A DNA stretch of 64,000 bases from Tenggerimyces flavus (GTDB lineage: Bacteria; Actinomycetota; Actinomycetes; Propionibacteriales; Actinopolymorphaceae), in assembly GCF_016907715.1 (NCBI RefSeq), contig NZ_JAFBCM010000001.1, positions 5,208,001 through 5,272,000 of the forward strand. Direction: 5' to 3'. The translations under genes and the position numbers were made by a program. Under the pieces are notes generated by a model that had not been told where the DNA came from, made no database searches, and saw only the letters and a list, made by a program, of their open reading frames with translations. Positions within the stretch are counted from its first letter, which is position 1, and each line of letters begins with the position of its first letter. Below are positions 60,986-64,000 of the stretch, piece by piece.

Positions 60986-61485
60986 ACGCGACTCTTGAAC
61001 GCTTCAACGAGCTGCCACCGAGCGAGGCGAGGCAGGAATTGCTCGCCTGCTGTGCCTCGGCGAGCTGGGCTGGCCAGCTGGCCGCGCGCCGGCCGTACGT
61101 CAACGTCGACGACCTGAGAACGGTCTCCGCGACGATCTTCGACGACCTCGGCTGGAACGACGTCCTCGAAGGCCTCAGCGCCCACCCCCGGATCGGCGAT
61201 CGCGCGAAGGGCGCCGGCACCGAGGCCGCCTGGTCGAAACAGGAGCAGAGTGCCGCCGCGACGTCCGAGCAGACCGAACGGGATGAGCTGATTGCCCGAA
61301 ACGTCGAATACGAGGAGCGGTTCGGGCACGTCTTCCTGATCTTCGCGACAGGCAAGTCAGCGGCTGAGATTCTGGCGAACGTGCGTGCCAGGCTCACCAA
61401 CGACGAGGAAACCGAGCGCGAGGTCGTCCGAGACGAGCTCCGCAAGATCGCCGACCTCCGACTCACGAAATGGTTCGAGCAATGA
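60982..61485 (+). CDS. uraD: OHCU decarboxylase
   Basis: Decarboxylates 2-oxo-4-hydroxy-4-carboxy-5-ureidoimidazoline to S-allantoin, the last step of urate oxidation. 167 residues, with catalytic His in SAHPRIGD and helical-bundle pattern. GTG 60982 has no good ribosome-binding site; a CATGCT -10-like box lies six bases upstream, so it may be leaderless. Its stop overlaps uraH by 4 nt (ATGA). Confidence 0.92.
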   Translation: MNATLERFNELPPSEARQELLACCASASWAGQLAARRPYVNVDDLRTVSATIFDDLGWNDVLEGLSAHPRIGDRAKGAGTEAAWSKQEQSAAATSEQTERDELIARNVEYEERFGHVFLIFATGKSAAEILANVRARLTNDEETEREVVRDELRKIADLRLTKWFEQ

Positions 61486-61805
61486 GCCTCAGCACCCACG
61501 TTCTCGACACCGCCCGCGGCGCACCGGCCGTCGGCGTCGAGGTCCATCTCGAGACCCACACGCCGGACGGCTGGCAGCGCCGGGACACGCACCACACCGA
61601 CGGCGACGGCCGCATCCGCGCCTGGCACACCGACGTCGAGGACGGCCTGCACCGCCTCGTCTTCGACACCGGCGGCTACCTCGGCGAGGACGCGTTCTTC
61701 CCCGAGGTCACGGTCACCTTCCGCATCGCCGACAGCGAGCACCAGCACTTCCACGTGCCACTGTTGCTCAGCCCGTTCGGCTACTCCACCTACAGGGGGA
61801 CCTAA
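61482..61805 (+). CDS. uraH: 5-hydroxyisourate hydrolase
   Basis: Transthyretin-like enzyme, second step of urate breakdown. 107 residues, with the STHVLD N-terminal motif and a C-terminal YRGT, close to the family YRGS. ATG 61482 overlaps uraD, and its stop overlaps the uricase start (TAATG). Confidence 0.94.
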   Translation: MSLSTHVLDTARGAPAVGVEVHLETHTPDGWQRRDTHHTDGDGRIRAWHTDVEDGLHRLVFDTGGYLGEDAFFPEVTVTFRIADSEHQHFHVPLLLSPFGYSTYRGT

Positions 61806-62662
61806 TGGCCATCGCGCTGGGTCCCAACCAGTACGGCAAGGCCGAGACGCGCGTCGTCCGCATCGACCGCGACTCCCCTGTGCACCGGATCACCGACCTG
61901 AACGTGAGCACGTCGCTGTCCGGCGATCTCATCGACACACACCTCACCGGCGACAACGCGAAGGTGCTGCCGACGGACACGCAGAAGAACACCGTCTACG
62001 CGTTCGCCCGCGAGGGCATCGGCGAGATCGAGGCGTTCGCGCTGCGGCTCGCCCGGCACTTCGTCGACACCCAGGAGCCGATCCACCGCGCGCGGATCCG
62101 CGTCGAGCAGTACGCCTGGCAGCGCATCGGCGACGCGCCGCACTCGTTCGCCCGCGGCGAGGCGGCGGTCCGTACGACGACCGTCACCTACGACGGCACG
62201 AACACCCACGTCGTCTCCGGCGTCGAGGGACTCGTCGTGCTGAACTCGACCGACTCGGAGTTCTGGGGCTTCCCGCGCGACGAGTACACCACGCTCGGCG
62301 AGACCCAGGACCGGATCCTCGCGACCGCGGTCAACGCGCACTGGCGGCACGGCACCCACTCCGAGGACTGGGGCGCGTCGTACGCACAGGCGAGGCAAGC
62401 GCTGCTTGACGCGTTCGTCGGTACGTACAGCTACTCGCTCCAGCAGACGCTCTACGCCATGGGACAGCAAGTCCTCGAGCGTCAACCCACCCTTGCCGAG
62501 ATCCGGCTCTCGCTACCGAACAAGCACCACTTCGTCATGGACCTCGAACCCTTCGGGCTCACCAACCCCGGTGAGGTGTTCCACGCCGACGACCGACCGT
62601 ACGGGCTGATCCAGGGCACGGTCCAGCGCGACGGATTCCCCTCCGCAGAAGACGCCTGGTAA
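61805..62662 (+). CDS. urate oxidase (uricase)
   Basis: Oxidises urate to 5-hydroxyisourate without a cofactor. 285 residues, tunnel-fold domain pair. Conserved segments are YGKAETRVVRI, the Thr-Asp region PTDTQKNTVY, and HHFVMDLEPFG near the end. ATG 61805 has AGGGGGA nearby. With uraD and uraH it converts urate to allantoin. Confidence 0.95.
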   Translation: MAIALGPNQYGKAETRVVRIDRDSPVHRITDLNVSTSLSGDLIDTHLTGDNAKVLPTDTQKNTVYAFAREGIGEIEAFALRLARHFVDTQEPIHRARIRVEQYAWQRIGDAPHSFARGEAAVRTTTVTYDGTNTHVVSGVEGLVVLNSTDSEFWGFPRDEYTTLGETQDRILATAVNAHWRHGTHSEDWGASYAQARQALLDAFVGTYSYSLQQTLYAMGQQVLERQPTLAEIRLSLPNKHHFVMDLEPFGLTNPGEVFHADDRPYGLIQGTVQRDGFPSAEDAW

Positions 62663-62671
62663 GGAGCCGCT

Positions 62672-64000
62672 TTGAGCAACGACACCCCAAAGCCCACGAA
62701 GGCACAGGTCGACCAGGTGCCGCCGTGGGGGCAGCTCGCTGCTCTCGGATTCCAGCACGTGCTCGCGATGTACGCCGGTGCGGTCGCCGTTCCGCTGATC
62801 GTCGGCGGCGCGATGAAGCTCCCGAGCGCCGACCTCGCGTACCTGATCAACGCCGACCTGCTCATCTCGGGCATCGCGACGTTGATCCAGTGCATCGGCG
62901 TCTGGCGGTTCGGCGTACGCATGCCGCTCATGCAGGGCTGCACGTTCGCCGCGGTCAGCCCGATGGTGATCATCGCGACGACCGGCGGCGGGCTGCCGGC
63001 GATCTACGGGGCGGTGATCCTGTCCGGAGTGATGGTGGTGATCCTCGCGCCGGTCTTCGGGCGGCTGCTGAGATTCTTCCCGCCGCTCGTGACCGGCACG
63101 ATCATCCTCATCATCGGGATCAGCCTGCTGCCGGTGGCCGTCAACTGGGCCGGTGGCGGGGTCGGTGCGCCGACGTTCGGCGCTCCCCGCAACCTCGCGC
63201 TGGCGGCCGGCGTGCTGCTCGTCGTCCTGCTGCTGCAGCGGTTCGCGCCGCCGTTCCTCAGCCGCGTCTCGGTCCTGCTCGGCATCGTGATCGGCACGCT
63301 GGTCGCGATCCCGCTTGGCTTCACCGACTTCTCCAAGGTGGGCGACGCGCCGCTGTTCGGCATCAGTACGCCGTTCCACTTCGGTCTGCCCACGTTCGAG
63401 CTCGGCGCGATCGTGGCGATGATGATCGTCATGCTCGTCACGATGACCGAGACGAGCGGATCGATCCTCGCGATCGGCGACCTCGTCGACAAGAAGGTCG
63501 ACCGGGTCGTGCTCGCCGACGGGCTGCGGGCGGACGGGCTGTCGACGGTCCTCGGCGGCATCTTCAACACGTTCCCGTACACCGCGTTCGGCCAGAACGT
63601 CGGGCTGATCGGGCTCACCAAGGTGCGCAGCCGGTTCGTGGTCGCGGCCGGCGGCGCGATCCTCGTGCTGCTCGGGCTGGTGCCGGTGCTCGGCGAGGTC
63701 GTGGCGGCCGTGCCGCTGCCCGTCCTGGGCGGCGCGGGGATCGCGATGTTCGGCACCGTGGCGGCGTACGGCGTGCGCACGCTGTCGCAGGTGTCGTTCA
63801 AGGACAACTCGAACTTCTTCATCGTGGCCGTCGCGCTCGGCATCGGGCTCGTCCCGGTCGGCGCGCCGACGATCTACGAGGCGTTCCCGACCTGGTTCCG
63901 TACGGTGATGGACTCCGGCATCGCGGCCGGCTCGATCGCGGCGATCCTGTTGAACCTGCTGTTCAACCACCTGCCGTCGAAGAACGGATCGGACGCCGAA
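62672..64000 (+). CDS. NCS2-family nucleobase/xanthine/urate permease, 3' end cut
   Basis: 443 codons are visible and the frame is still open at the window edge. Multi-helix membrane protein with the NCS2 signature regions (FQHVLAMYAGAVAVPLIVGG near the N-terminus, GSILAIGDLV, TFPYTAFGQNVGLI). The TTG start at 62672 has AAGGAG five bases upstream. Following the uricase, it probably imports urate or xanthine. Confidence 0.92.
   Translation, partial: MSNDTPKPTKAQVDQVPPWGQLAALGFQHVLAMYAGAVAVPLIVGGAMKLPSADLAYLINADLLISGIATLIQCIGVWRFGVRMPLMQGCTFAAVSPMVIIATTGGGLPAIYGAVILSGVMVVILAPVFGRLLRFFPPLVTGTIILIIGISLLPVAVNWAGGGVGAPTFGAPRNLALAAGVLLVVLLLQRFAPPFLSRVSVLLGIVIGTLVAIPLGFTDFSKVGDAPLFGISTPFHFGLPTFELGAIVAMMIVMLVTMTETSGSILAIGDLVDKKVDRVVLADGLRADGLSTVLGGIFNTFPYTAFGQNVGLIGLTKVRSRFVVAAGGAILVLLGLVPVLGEVVAAVPLPVLGGAGIAMFGTVAAYGVRTLSQVSFKDNSNFFIVAVALGIGLVPVGAPTIYEAFPTWFRTVMDSGIAAGSIAAILLNLLFNHLPSKNGSDAE

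Noticed and set aside
1-64000. tRNA or rRNA genes
   Set aside because: I saw no cloverleaf with T-loop and anticodon arm and no conserved rRNA segment; a covariance-model search would be needed to exclude them firmly.

Overview
The window is high-G+C DNA from an actinomycete. It carries the pupylation machinery (dop, arc/mpa), mycothiol synthesis (mshC), a coenzyme F420-type luciferase-like oxidoreductase, the actinobacterial DUF3090 / PI-kinase-like / histidine-phosphatase trio, a DUF222-HNH (13E12-type) gene, abundant GTG/TTG starts and many 4-nt start/stop overlaps. Genus cannot be settled by eye. Much of the order (dop, arc, recB-like, trmI ... metH, PAC2 ... mshC, PI-kinase-like, DUF3090, histidine phosphatase ... 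uppP) matches a block known from Mycobacterium and Streptomyces, here interrupted by accessory genes.

Layout. 1-1.2 kb: end of a HAD hydrolase, a small unknown gene and a cluster of palindromic repeats. 1.2-8.5 kb: dop, arc, a RecB-like nuclease (all minus), then a site-2 protease and trmI (plus). pup and prcBA, which normally follow dop, are absent. 8.5-10 kb: a GNAT, a SnoaL-like protein and a divergent MarR regulator. 10-12.8 kb: an unusual three-gene operon (VWA protein, divergent PurA-like ligase, NrtR-like Nudix regulator) behind a palindrome. 12.8-14.8 kb: a two-component system. 14.9-21 kb: a five-gene peptide ABC importer. 21-23.2 kb: a thioesterase, a lipoprotein and an I36-type inhibitor. 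23.3-29.2 kb: a Pls/PosA-type NRPS coupled to an M1 aminopeptidase and a HAD phosphatase. 29.4-41.6 kb: a GST-like reductase, a lipoprotein, metH, PAC2, a nucleotidyltransferase-fold protein, an amidohydrolase and the mshC operon. 41.7-46.7 kb: corA, a two-gene ABC exporter and a methyltransferase-CrtU-like fusion with 4-nt overlaps. 46.7-55 kb: MerR-amidase, Rieske protein, secreted hydrolase, GNAT, uppP, LLM oxidoreductase, aldo/keto reductase. 55-60 kb: lipoprotein, membrane proteins, a second two-component system and a DUF222-HNH gene. 60-61 kb: a non-coding stretch with a 44-bp tandem repeat, hairpins and a decayed SDR/XRE gene pair. 61-64 kb: a urate degradation operon (uraD, uraH, uricase, NCS2 permease).

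What stands out. Four families of palindromic intergenic repeats (called A-D here) recur across the window, mostly at gene ends. Several genes have a TAGGCT, TAGCCT or similar -10 box 6-7 nt before the start codon, so they are probably read from leaderless mRNAs. The best candidates for an undescribed system are the VWA / PurA-like / NrtR operon and the fused methyltransferase-carotenoid-ring-synthase-like enzyme with its own ABC exporter.
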